Under the pieces are notes generated by a model. The model made no database searches. It was given only the letters and a program-made list of their open reading frames with translations, and was not told the origin of the DNA. Positions 26,728 through 35,001 of a stretch of 64,000 nt of DNA are shown here, piece by piece; the first letter of the stretch is position 1; each line of letters starts with the position of its first letter. The stretch spans positions 1 through 64,000 of the forward strand of contig JAICGN010000009.1 of NCBI GenBank assembly GCA_025923075.1, given 5' to 3'. Position numbers and translations under genes: made by a program. This DNA comes from Chitinophagaceae bacterium (GTDB taxonomy: Bacteria > Bacteroidota > Bacteroidia > Chitinophagales > Chitinophagaceae).

Positions 26728-26788
26728 CCTTCGCTTCGCTCAGGGCAGCGTGTGCGTCGCAACGAAAGTTTCCTGATAGCTATCGGGA
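26728..26788 (-). repeat. Cluster of palindromic repeats before the acyltransferase
   Basis: Two repeats lie here: CCCTTCGCTTCGCTCAGGG (26728-26746) and the hairpin CCTGATAG/CTATCGGG (26772-26787, one G-U pair). The first belongs to a CCTTCG...CTCAGG type; fragments are also seen near 1925 and 57241. They form the acyltransferase leader. Confidence 0.6.
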
Positions 26789-26811
26789 CAAAAGCCGGCT
26801 AAATAAAAATA

Positions 26812-28413
26812 TCATAACACAATATTCTGTACCAGTTCACTCTTGCCTGTATAGTCAGTATTGTAATGCAGACCGCGGCTTTCTTTGCGGAAGCTGGCAC
26901 CCTTTACGATTAAATAACCGACAGTGATCATATTTCTGAGTTCAAGTAGTTGTGGAGAAACGGTGGTTGTCTGGTACAATTGTTCGGTTTCCTCCCATAA
27001 CAGATCGAGACGACGCGACGCCCGTTGCAAACGAATATCGTTACGAACGATACCGACATAATCACTCATCACCAATTGAAGTTCTTTCAAGCTTTGTGTG
27101 ATAAGGATCATTTCACCCGGTTGTGATGTTCCTTCTGCATTCCAATCAGGAATGTTATTTTGAAAAGAAATTGCATTTACTTTTTCTGCCGCATCAATAG
27201 AACAGCGGTGAGCAAAAACAAGGCCTTCAAGCAGCGAGTTACTGGCAAGCCGATTGGCCCCATGCAAACCGGTAGACGCGCATTCACCGCAAGCATATAA
27301 ATTATTGATGCTGCTTCGTCCCCATTCATCGGTTTTTATTCCACCACAACTATAATGCGCCGCCGGCGCTACCGGGATCATGTGTTCGGCAACATCAATC
27401 CCGATCGATAAACATTTTTGATAAATATTCGGAAAATGCTCAATAAACTTCTCCTTATTGAAATGACGACAGTCGAGCCACACATGTTCAGTACCTGTTC
27501 TTTTCATTTCGCTGTCAATTGCTCTTGCAACAATATCTCTTGGCGCCAGGTCTTTTCGTTCATCATATCGCTGCATAAAGGCTTCGCCATCCTTATTTCG
27601 AAGAATACCACCATCACCACGAACAGCTTCTGTAATTAAAAATGCCTGGCCACCAACTCCCGGCTCGTACAATGCGGTTGGATGAAACTGAATGAATTCC
27701 ATATTTTCAATTCTTCCTTTGGCACGATATACCATTGATATGCCGTCCCCGGTAGCGATAGATGGATTTGTAGTGGTTCTGTAGACCTGGCCATTGCCAC
27801 CTGTTGCCATCAGCGTGATCTTGGAAAGAATTTTTTCTATTTGATTTGTTTCGAGATTTAATACATAGACGCCATAACATTCTACATCGGGAGTTGCTTT
27901 GGTAACCAAATAACCAAGATGGTGCTGCGTGATAATATCAATAACAAAACAATGTTTGATAAACTCAATATTTTGCTGTTTGCTTACTGCATCCAATAAC
28001 GCTCTTTCCATCTCCCAGCCGGTAATATCCTTATGATGAAGTATCCTGAATTCAGAATGACCACCTTCCCGGCCACGTTTATAACCACCATCGGTTTCTT
28101 TATCAAATCGGGCACCCCATTCAATTATATCGTTTACTCTTTCCGGTCCTTCCTTTACCACAATCTCGACTACCTTTTCATTGCATAATCCATCACCGGC
28201 AATTAGTGTATCATCAATATGTTTCTCGTAGCTGTCATTCTCAAGATCATTTACTACTGCAATACCACCTTGTGCATATTTAGTATTGGTTTCATCGGCT
28301 GCGGCCTTGGTCATCACCAATACTTTTCTATCTGGAAACTGTTCGGCTACTTTTAACGCATAAGTAAGCCCTGCAATACCCGAACCGATAACAAGGAAAT
28401 CTGTTTGTCGCAT
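26812..28413 (-). CDS. nadB: L-aspartate oxidase
   Basis: A 533-residue flavoprotein: FAD-binding VIGSGIAGLTYA at the N-terminus, the TKYAQGGIAVV and HTALYEPG-like catalytic segments, and CGGIKTDEWGRSSINNLYACGE. It oxidises L-aspartate to iminoaspartate in NAD synthesis. No nadA or nadC is adjacent. Confidence 0.96.
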   Translation of the reverse strand: MRQTDFLVIGSGIAGLTYALKVAEQFPDRKVLVMTKAAADETNTKYAQGGIAVVNDLENDSYEKHIDDTLIAGDGLCNEKVVEIVVKEGPERVNDIIEWGARFDKETDGGYKRGREGGHSEFRILHHKDITGWEMERALLDAVSKQQNIEFIKHCFVIDIITQHHLGYLVTKATPDVECYGVYVLNLETNQIEKILSKITLMATGGNGQVYRTTTNPSIATGDGISMVYRAKGRIENMEFIQFHPTALYEPGVGGQAFLITEAVRGDGGILRNKDGEAFMQRYDERKDLAPRDIVARAIDSEMKRTGTEHVWLDCRHFNKEKFIEHFPNIYQKCLSIGIDVAEHMIPVAPAAHYSCGGIKTDEWGRSSINNLYACGECASTGLHGANRLASNSLLEGLVFAHRCSIDAAEKVNAISFQNNIPDWNAEGTSQPGEMILITQSLKELQLVMSDYVGIVRNDIRLQRASRRLDLLWEETEQLYQTTTVSPQLLELRNMITVGYLIVKGASFRKESRGLHYNTDYTGKSELVQNIVL

Positions 28414-28523
28414 GTTGTAATTATTATGTGCCCGACATTTGTTTTACTATTAATCTTTTGTTGCCTTTGAATCTTCCATCGGAATATCCGCACTATTGTA
28501 TGCTGCAATTCTATTCAGCAAAT

Positions 28524-29204
28524 TTATTGTTTTGATACTGAAGTAAGATATCGCACGGCTCCAAGAGTAATCAGCAACTGGGCTATTCCATAAGTAAACA
28601 TTATCGCAATACCAGCATAGTCAAATGAACTATAAAACTTATTGATAGCAAGTAATGAATCTGAAGTAATAAACAAAATAGCTCCAGCAATCATCAATCC
28701 TGCAGCATACCGATCCTTTATCATGCCGGTTTGTAATGCCTGTATTAACATATAGCTGATCACAATCCCATAAATGCGAACCGCGAGTTTCATATCGCCA
28801 AGAAGAGGTGATAAAATATAAATTAGTGAAACATAATAAATGAGTACCGGAATAAACCACCAATAATTCTTTTTGAGATTCTCCAATCGAATAATGTTTT
28901 CATAAAATAGTATATAGAAAATATGAGCGATGAGAAAAGCAACTAATCCGAACATAAAAAAGGCGGGGTTCATTGATTCGAACATGAGTAATACATCACC
29001 AAACCATGAAAAAACAAGAGCAAATACGATCCATTTTTTTAATGGTGAAATGAAAGTAGTTGTATTGAGGATAAAATAAACCACAAGAAGTGGCATCAAC
29101 AACGGCTTAGCAACATACCTCAGCATTTCATTTCTAAAATAAATTGCAGCAATGTCAATAAGAAGAATAACAAGAAAAAGACTTATCCAGAACCGTTTTT
29201 TCAC
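28524..29204 (-). CDS. Lysoplasmalogenase (YhhN/TMEM86 family)
   Basis: A 226-residue protein with about eight membrane helices and conserved FSWFGDVLLMF and ITSDSLLAINKF, the YhhN family pattern. Family members hydrolyse the vinyl-ether bond of lysoplasmalogens. The start is GTG at 29202-29204, directly following four heptamer units. The gene lies 30 bp after ispG on the same strand, so it is probably in its operon. Confidence 0.85.
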   Translation of the reverse strand: MKKRFWISLFLVILLIDIAAIYFRNEMLRYVAKPLLMPLLVVYFILNTTTFISPLKKWIVFALVFSWFGDVLLMFESMNPAFFMFGLVAFLIAHIFYILFYENIIRLENLKKNYWWFIPVLIYYVSLIYILSPLLGDMKLAVRIYGIVISYMLIQALQTGMIKDRYAAGLMIAGAILFITSDSLLAINKFYSSFDYAGIAIMFTYGIAQLLITLGAVRYLTSVSKQ

Positions 29205-29231
29205 TTTTGACTTTTGACTTTTGACCTTTAA
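29204..29231 (-). repeat. Heptanucleotide tandem array in the ispG-lysoplasmalogenase gap
   Basis: Plus-strand units CTTTTGA, CTTTTGA, CTTTTGA, CCTTTAA run to the start codon of the lysoplasmalogenase gene. On the coding strand they read GTCAAAA repeats. Confidence 0.8.
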
Positions 29232-29234
29232 CTC

Positions 29235-31250
29235 TCACGGCTCTATCCACGCATTACTTTCTCTTAAAAGACCGATCAACTCATCTACCGCTATTTCGCT
29301 GTTTACATTTCTTTTTACAATCTCTTTTCCCCTGTAAAGAGTGATTTTTCCTGGCCCGCTCCCAACGTACCCGAAATCAGCGTCTGCCATTTCACCAGGA
29401 CCATTGACAATACAACCCATGATTGCAATCTTCACTCCTTTCAAATGATTGGTCCTTGAACGGATCTTTGCCGTTGTTTCCTGCAAGTCAAACAGCGTTC
29501 TGCCACAACTTGGACAGCTGATATATTCTGTTTTCGAAATTCTTGTTCTTGTTGCCTGCAATATTCCAAACGAAGTATTATTAATAAATTGTTCAATGGT
29601 TAAGTTGTTAGAATAATTTCTTCCGCTTGCATTCATTTGTTCATAGCTCGCAGCTAATTGGTCATAACTTTTCTTCGTCATTCCCAGACAAATTCCATCT
29701 CCCATGCCATCTAATAACAATGCGCCTGTTTCAGCTGCAAAATGAATTAAATGCTCATCTGCTGTCTGCCAGTTACTGTCAGTAATATTGATTACAGGGT
29801 TTTTTATTCCACGGTTCATTAATTCAGCATACATTCTCCTCACCGATTGCATTGCATTTTTATTTGTGCTGCTAAGGCAAACAACAACCGTGGGATCATT
29901 TGCTATCTGGTCAAGATATATAAAAGAATCAACACCATCATTAAAGCAATCAACCATAACGAAATTCAGTTGATCGCTTTTGATATCGGATGCCGAATAC
30001 CCACTATCCTGGTAGATCGGAAAATATTTGGTTTTGTCTTTTGCCCGTGTCCATGCTTCAGGATAAACGATCACCTTCAGGGTTCCAGGCAATGCAAAAT
30101 CCAGCAGCTGATTACCCGTAAAAATATAATCGGCCGCTGTATCGCTGATATTCCATTTATCACTGGGTTCATCATAACTATAACCAACAGGTTGCAAATC
30201 CTTATAAGTAATTTTTTCGATTTTACTCAAATCAGCAATTACTACCGGCACATGTTTCGCGCCTATATTTCCAACTTCAAAACTTTCTCTTCGCTGGTAG
30301 GTAAATGGATCATAAGGAAGCTTATCCATTGAAGGAATTATTTCACGACTCACGTTTACTGTTTCACGATCCGTATATCTTTTCACCAGATCCTTACAAA
30401 CCGGAATTTCCAATTCGGGATCTTCAGTCAATGAAACTCTGATCGTGTCGCCCAAACCATCCTCGAGCAATGTACCGGTACCTACGGCACTTTTGATTCT
30501 TCCATCTTCCCCATCGCCCGCTTCGGTAACGCCCAGATGCAATGGATAACATTCGCCAAATTCATCAAACATGGTTTTTACCAGCAAACGATAAGCCTGT
30601 ACCATTACTTGTGGGTTACTGCTTTTCATGCTCAGCACAATATTGTGATAGCTTTCATTTCTTGCAACCCGCAAAAACTCCATGGCGCTTTCAACCATTC
30701 CCATTGGTGTATCGCCATATCGACTCATGATACGGTCACTCAGCGAACCGTGATTGGTTCCGATTCGCATGGCCGTACCGTATTCCCTGCAAATTCTTAT
30801 TAATGGAGTGAATCGTTCACGAATGCGATCAATCTCTTCGGCATAGTCAGCATCTGTGTATTCGATCAACTCGAATTTTTTTTTATCAACGTAATTACCA
30901 GGATTCACTCTTACTTTCTCCACAATTCTTGCAGCGATCTCTGCCGCATTGGGCGTAAAATGAATATCGGCAACAAGGGGAGTAGAAAAGCCCCTTTTTC
31001 TTAATTCATTTTTTATATGCAACAAGTTTTCCGCATCATTTTTTGAGGGGGCAGTGATACGCACTAATTCAGCGCCGGCTTCAATGCAACGAATGGATTG
31101 TTCTACTGTTGCCAAAATATCCATTGTGTCAGTTGTAGTCATTGTCTGCACACGGATAGGATGGAAATTGCCCAGTAACAAATCTCCGATCTTAACTTCT
31201 TTAGTTTTAAGTCGCTTGTATTCCGTCAATGATTCACTATAGAATTGCAT
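29235..31250 (-). CDS. ispG: 4-hydroxy-3-methylbut-2-enyl diphosphate synthase, long form
   Basis: A 671-residue IspG. The N-terminal TIM barrel (VQTMTTTDTMD, ADIHFTPNAAEIAA) is followed by the insert domain that makes the Bacteroidota and plant enzymes about 250 residues longer than the E. coli form. The C-terminal 4Fe-4S domain has CPSCGRTLFDL and GCIVNGPGE. It acts in the non-mevalonate isoprenoid pathway. Confidence 0.97.
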   Translation of the reverse strand: MQFYSESLTEYKRLKTKEVKIGDLLLGNFHPIRVQTMTTTDTMDILATVEQSIRCIEAGAELVRITAPSKNDAENLLHIKNELRKRGFSTPLVADIHFTPNAAEIAARIVEKVRVNPGNYVDKKKFELIEYTDADYAEEIDRIRERFTPLIRICREYGTAMRIGTNHGSLSDRIMSRYGDTPMGMVESAMEFLRVARNESYHNIVLSMKSSNPQVMVQAYRLLVKTMFDEFGECYPLHLGVTEAGDGEDGRIKSAVGTGTLLEDGLGDTIRVSLTEDPELEIPVCKDLVKRYTDRETVNVSREIIPSMDKLPYDPFTYQRRESFEVGNIGAKHVPVVIADLSKIEKITYKDLQPVGYSYDEPSDKWNISDTAADYIFTGNQLLDFALPGTLKVIVYPEAWTRAKDKTKYFPIYQDSGYSASDIKSDQLNFVMVDCFNDGVDSFIYLDQIANDPTVVVCLSSTNKNAMQSVRRMYAELMNRGIKNPVINITDSNWQTADEHLIHFAAETGALLLDGMGDGICLGMTKKSYDQLAASYEQMNASGRNYSNNLTIEQFINNTSFGILQATRTRISKTEYISCPSCGRTLFDLQETTAKIRSRTNHLKGVKIAIMGCIVNGPGEMADADFGYVGSGPGKITLYRGKEIVKRNVNSEIAVDELIGLLRESNAWIEP

Positions 31251-31274
31251 AAAATTTCAGCGCATCAATTACTG

Positions 31275-31282
31275 CAAAACTA
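31275..31282 (-). promoter_or_regulatory. -7 element of the ispG promoter
   Basis: The minus strand reads TAGTTTTG, a TAnnTTTG match, 24 nt before the ispG ATG. Confidence 0.5.
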
Positions 31283-31326
31283 ACAAAGAAAGAGGGGTGA
31301 CGTTTGATAAATTTTGAAAGTAATTG

Positions 31327-32157
31327 TTACATTTTACCCTCGAAAAAACCAAGTTGTTTGAGGATTCCTTTCAGTATTTTCATTCGTATTGCCGGGATAT
31401 CTGCATTAATATCCGTGGATTCAAAATTCAATACGAAAAAATAAGGATGATTATTTTCTTCGATCCAGCCAACGAGCCATGCAAGATGATCTCCGTTCTC
31501 GTTTTTGCCCCAGCCGGTTTTATAAGCCAGCCTATAAGTTGTTTCGTTCTCAAACAACATTGCCCTTTTTACTTTCTCCTGGTAAGTTTTAAAAAAAGGA
31601 AGCTGGTTGAAGTATAACATTTTTACGAGCCCGAGTTCTTCGTCAGGAGTGAGCTTTAATGTGTTATCAAGCCAGAAAGTGTCTATCGCAGTTTTTATTT
31701 GGAACGCAGTGTCTTTTGAACCTGCGCCGTAATTAACAGTATCCATCCAGTATTCCATCCGGTCCTTACCAATCCTTCTTGCCACTTCCTGGTAATATGG
31801 AACCGCTGAAACACGGAAAGCCTCATACATAGTCAGGTCTTTGTTCCAGTCAGCGATCTTTCTCTGTACTCCATCCCATTTTATGACCATACTGTCGCTG
31901 CTAATAACTCCTGTTTGCAAACCAATCAACGAATTAACGATCTTAAATGTGGATGCAGGCAAATAGCTGCTGTCGGTAAATCTTTTCTTATTATAAAAAG
32001 TGAATTGATTGGTTGCATTATTATATAAACCGAAACATCCTCTTACCCTATTTTCGGTAAAATATTTTTCAAGGCTTTTATCCTCATCAACATTGTTAGA
32101 GGAGCAGGAGAAAAAGAAAGATATCGAAACCGAAAGAAAAAACAATTTGAACTTCAT
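31327..32157 (-). CDS. Class D beta-lactamase family lipoprotein
   Basis: A 276-residue protein with a lipobox (FFFSC). It has class D active-site motifs: STFK (Ser nucleophile and the carboxylated Lys position), S-A-V and KTG, plus the FWL tryptophan. The usual YGN triad reads YGA. It is a chromosomal homologue without nearby mobile genes other than repeats, so it is probably intrinsic. Whether it hydrolyses beta-lactams cannot be told; related proteins include penicillin-binding sensor domains, but no sensor partner is visible. Confidence 0.87.
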   Translation of the reverse strand: MKFKLFFLSVSISFFFSCSSNNVDEDKSLEKYFTENRVRGCFGLYNNATNQFTFYNKKRFTDSSYLPASTFKIVNSLIGLQTGVISSDSMVIKWDGVQRKIADWNKDLTMYEAFRVSAVPYYQEVARRIGKDRMEYWMDTVNYGAGSKDTAFQIKTAIDTFWLDNTLKLTPDEELGLVKMLYFNQLPFFKTYQEKVKRAMLFENETTYRLAYKTGWGKNENGDHLAWLVGWIEENNHPYFFVLNFESTDINADIPAIRMKILKGILKQLGFFEGKM

Positions 32158-32210
32158 CTCTTATAAAAATTTGCTGGCAAAGTTAATTCCATGCACTTAA
32201 CTACCCGCAA

Positions 32211-32236
32211 AATAAAAAACCCGGTGTGTACCGGGT
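32211..32236 (-). terminator. Intrinsic terminator for the small lipoprotein gene
   Basis: Perfect 7-bp stem ACCCGGT/ACCGGGT (32219-32225, 32230-32236) with a 4-nt loop. Read on the minus strand it is followed by a six-T run. Confidence 0.85.
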
Positions 32237-32260
32237 CAAAAAAAGTGAGGTGAAATACGT

Positions 32261-32389
32261 TTATAAATAAATGCCGTTTTTAAGCTTTGCATGTCTTACG
32301 CCGTTGCAGTCTCTCTTCATAGTTGTACACGAGCTTACGGTCATCGTGATTAATGATCCTGCAAGCAGGATGAACAACAGTTTTTTCAT
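32261..32389 (-). CDS. Small lipoprotein, 42 residues
   Basis: A short frame from ATG 32387-32389 encodes MKKLLFILLAGSLITMTVSSC, a signal sequence with a lipobox (VSSC, Cys 21), then a mature part of 22 residues with a second Cys (RDCNGVRH) and a C-terminal NGIYL. A strong terminator follows 25 bp after the stop. Signal, lipobox and terminator together make this a real gene. The function is unknown. Confidence 0.75.
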   Translation of the reverse strand: MKKLLFILLAGSLITMTVSSCTTMKRDCNGVRHAKLKNGIYL

Positions 32390-32697
32390 ACTTGTTTTTT
32401 AAAGTTTTTAAAAGGTGAATTAAAACTGGTATTCAAAGGAGGGTTGGAAGGTGGTCGTCCGAAGGTGAAAACGAAAATACTATGCCATAATTGTATTTCA
32501 TAACGTTTAACAGAAAATATTACAGCTACATTCAGAAAATCGACCCAAATCAAGTCTTGGAATAGTAAATCTCCTCACTTTCCCGGGGAAGGGATTTTAG
32601 TAACTATGTCCAGCGCTTGCGCAACAAGAAATATATGTGTTTTTGTCAGCCTTTGCAATTTTCATCAGGCAGTTGAGTATAAATTCCCGAACACCTT
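32390..32697. other. Intergenic region between kbl and the small lipoprotein gene
   Basis: About 300 bp without a credible gene. It should contain the promoter of the small lipoprotein on the minus strand, but no clean TAnnTTTG was found. No hairpin with a T-run is evident after kbl. Confidence 0.5.
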
Positions 32698-33900
32698 TTA
32701 TTGCGCAACTTTCTTCTTTAAAACATCCAGTTCCTTGCCGATTTTAGTAAATGCAGCAATTGCTTTATCTAAATGGTGTTCTTCATGCGCGGCACTTAAT
32801 TGCACTCTTATTCTCGCCTGTCCTTTAGCTACAACAGGAAAGAAGAAACCAATAACATAAACACCTTCTTCAAGAAGTTTGGCCGCCATTGTTTGGGCAA
32901 GCACCGCATCATACAACATGATCGGCACAATAGGATGGTCTCCCGGCTTAATATCAAAACCGGCATCAGTCATTTTTTTACGAAAATATTTTGTGTTGAA
33001 TTCAAGCTTATCTCTCAATTCAGTGGTTTCCGTAAGCATATTTAACACGGCTATAGAACCGCCCACAATTGATGGAGCCAGGGTATTGCTGAATAAATAG
33101 GGTCTTGATTTTTGGCGGAGCATCTCAATTATCTCTTTTCGACCACTGGTGAATCCACCACTTGCGCCACCCAGTGCTTTGCCCAGGGTACCCGTAATAA
33201 TATCAATTTTATCCATCACTCCGTGATACTCATGTGTGCCCCTTCCTGTTTTTCCTAAAAAACCTGATGAATGGCATTCGTCGATCATAACGATGGCATC
33301 ATATTTATCTGCAAGAGCACAAATCTTATCTAATTGTGCTATCGTCCCGTCCATACTGAAGCTTCCATCGGTGACGATTATCCTGCTCCTGAGATGAGCC
33401 GATTCCTGCAACTTCATTTCGAGATCGGCCATGTTGTTGTGTTCATAACGGTAACGCTGTGCTTTGCACAAACGAACCCCATCAATAATACTTGCGTGAT
33501 TTAATGCGTCGGAAATGATCGCGTCTGCCTCGTTGAATAAAGGCTCAAAAACACCTCCGTTTGCATCAAATGCAGCGGCATATAGTATGGTGTCTTCTGT
33601 CCCTAAAAATTCAGACAATCTTTTTTCCAATTCCTTATGAATATCCTGTGTGCCGCAAATAAATCTTACGCTGCTCATCCCATAGCCGTGGGAATCGATA
33701 GCCCGGTGCGCTGCTTCGATGACTTTTGGATGTGATGATAATCCAAGATAATTATTGGCACAAAAGTTCAAAACAGTTTTGCCGTTAACGATGACCTCAG
33801 CTCCCTGCGGGCTGGTAATAATTCTTTCAGTTTTATAAAGACCGGAAGATCTTATCTCTTCAACTTCCTTTGCCACGCGTTTAACAAATTTCTCATTCAT
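32698..33900 (-). CDS. kbl: Glycine C-acetyltransferase (2-amino-3-ketobutyrate CoA ligase)
   Basis: A 400-residue PLP enzyme of the alpha-oxoamine synthase family: FCANNYLGLSSHP, DECHSSGFLGKTGRG and the PLP lysine in GTLGKALGGASGG. The N-terminus and length match Kbl better than BioF or serine palmitoyltransferase. It converts 2-amino-3-ketobutyrate to glycine and acetyl-CoA in threonine breakdown. No tdh is adjacent. Confidence 0.93.
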   Translation of the reverse strand: MNEKFVKRVAKEVEEIRSSGLYKTERIITSPQGAEVIVNGKTVLNFCANNYLGLSSHPKVIEAAHRAIDSHGYGMSSVRFICGTQDIHKELEKRLSEFLGTEDTILYAAAFDANGGVFEPLFNEADAIISDALNHASIIDGVRLCKAQRYRYEHNNMADLEMKLQESAHLRSRIIVTDGSFSMDGTIAQLDKICALADKYDAIVMIDECHSSGFLGKTGRGTHEYHGVMDKIDIITGTLGKALGGASGGFTSGRKEIIEMLRQKSRPYLFSNTLAPSIVGGSIAVLNMLTETTELRDKLEFNTKYFRKKMTDAGFDIKPGDHPIVPIMLYDAVLAQTMAAKLLEEGVYVIGFFFPVVAKGQARIRVQLSAAHEEHHLDKAIAAFTKIGKELDVLKKKVAQ

Positions 33901-33918
33901 AGCATCCTATTTGGGCTA

Positions 33919-33926
33919 CAAATATA
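33919..33926 (-). promoter_or_regulatory. -7 element of the kbl promoter
   Basis: The minus strand reads TATATTTG (TAnnTTTG), 18 nt before the kbl ATG. Confidence 0.55.
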
Positions 33927-33997
33927 ACGAGAAGGGTGTTGGATTCTGTTTGTCCGCTCATTGGTCTGAAGGCGTTTACCAAATAAAAATCCAAGGC

Positions 33998-34045
33998 TGT
34001 GAAGGTGCGATCCGATATTTCCTTTGTGCCTTCACACCTTTTTTT
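33998..34045 (+). terminator. Orphan hairpin with T-run between divergent genes
   Basis: TGTGAAGG (33998-34005) pairs with CCTTCACA (34029-34036), followed by CC and seven T. No plus-strand gene precedes it (kbl points the other way), so it may end a small RNA or leader transcript. Confidence 0.5.
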
Positions 34046-34110
34046 CTGCATTTCGCCGGGTAAATAAGGCATTTTGTCAGAATGTCCTGGTCAGGTGCTT
34101 AATGAAAAAT

Positions 34111-34118
34111 TAAATTTG
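34111..34118 (+). promoter_or_regulatory. -7 element upstream of the 76-residue membrane protein
   Basis: TAAATTTG matches TAnnTTTG, 33 nt before ATG 34152. Confidence 0.5.
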
Positions 34119-34151
34119 CTGTAACATTTCCAGAAATACCTTCGTCAAATC

Positions 34152-34382
34152 ATGAAACTGACACCTATGCAACACAAATACCTGTTAAGAGCCGCCCTGA
34201 TACTTCTGCTGATAGCAGGTAGTTATCTTGTTCTTTGGTCTGCTACCAGGACACGCACGTCAAGGGAAACCTGCACTGAAAGCATGGAAGATTGCTCCAA
34301 AAAGCAGGATAATAAAGACTCATCCGGTGAAATGATCTGGGAGACACTTTCCCGTCAATTCATTTCCACATCAATCAATTAA
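34152..34382 (+). CDS. Small single-pass membrane protein
   Basis: A 76-residue protein with a basic start, one membrane segment (about residues 11-30, LRAALILLLIAGSYLVLW) and a polar tail with two Cys (TCTESMEDCSKK). I do not recognise the family. It has its own TAnnTTTG and precedes the ECF sigma gene by 122 bp. Confidence 0.65.
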   Translation: MKLTPMQHKYLLRAALILLLIAGSYLVLWSATRTRTSRETCTESMEDCSKKQDNKDSSGEMIWETLSRQFISTSIN

Positions 34383-34477
34383 ACTTTGATTTTTAGGCTC
34401 TTGAGCGTAAAAAAAATCCATTTATTACTGTAACTTTTTTATTCACCAGGCGTACTACTTGAAGCAAGGCTGTTAAC

Positions 34478-34485
34478 TACCTTTG
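34478..34485 (+). promoter_or_regulatory. -7 element of the sigma factor promoter
   Basis: TACCTTTG, a full match, 19 nt before the ATG at 34505. Confidence 0.6.
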
Positions 34486-34504
34486 CCTGCAATCCCGGCT
34501 GTTT

Positions 34505-34990
34505 ATGACCGAACGAGAGTATAACGAGTGTGTCACTACCTACGCAGACAATGTGTATCGTTTTATCCTGAAAAACCTCAGGAATGAAGAGGATGCCCGT
34601 GATGTGGTGCAGACGGCTTTTGAGAAAATGTGGCGGCACCGCGACGAAGTTGACGCCTCGAAAAGTAAATCATATCTCTTTACTGTGGCCTACAGGCAAA
34701 TGATTGATCATATAAGAAAAGTGAAAAGAATACAATTAAAGGAAGAATTCAACGAAACTGTCAAGGTTCAAAACAAACCTGCCAACAATTTGAAGAAGAT
34801 ACTGGATGAAGCATTGGCCCGGTTAAGCGAAACACAAAGAACATTAGTTCTTTTAAAAGACTACGAAGGATATAGTTATGAAGAAATAGGACAAATAACT
34901 AACCTGAGCGAAAGCCAGGTAAAAGTTTATCTGCACCGTGCAAGAGTTCAATTAAAAGAGTATTTAGTGAAAGTGGACAATGTGATCTAA
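34505..34990 (+). CDS. ECF-type RNA polymerase sigma factor
   Basis: A 161-residue sigma-70 family protein with region 2 (FILKNLRNEEDARDVVQTAFEKMWR) and region 4 (LKDYEGYSYEEIGQITNLSESQVKVYLHRAR) and no region 3. It begins a three-gene set with an anti-sigma-like membrane protein 11 bp downstream and an outer-membrane protein, the common arrangement for envelope-responsive ECF systems. Confidence 0.93.
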   Translation: MTEREYNECVTTYADNVYRFILKNLRNEEDARDVVQTAFEKMWRHRDEVDASKSKSYLFTVAYRQMIDHIRKVKRIQLKEEFNETVKVQNKPANNLKKILDEALARLSETQRTLVLLKDYEGYSYEEIGQITNLSESQVKVYLHRARVQLKEYLVKVDNVI

Positions 34991-35001
34991 AGAAAACAAC
35001 T

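Noticed and set aside
26712-26762. N-terminal extension of the lipid acyltransferase
   Set aside because: It is encoded by dispersed repeats and precedes a proper membrane-anchor start.
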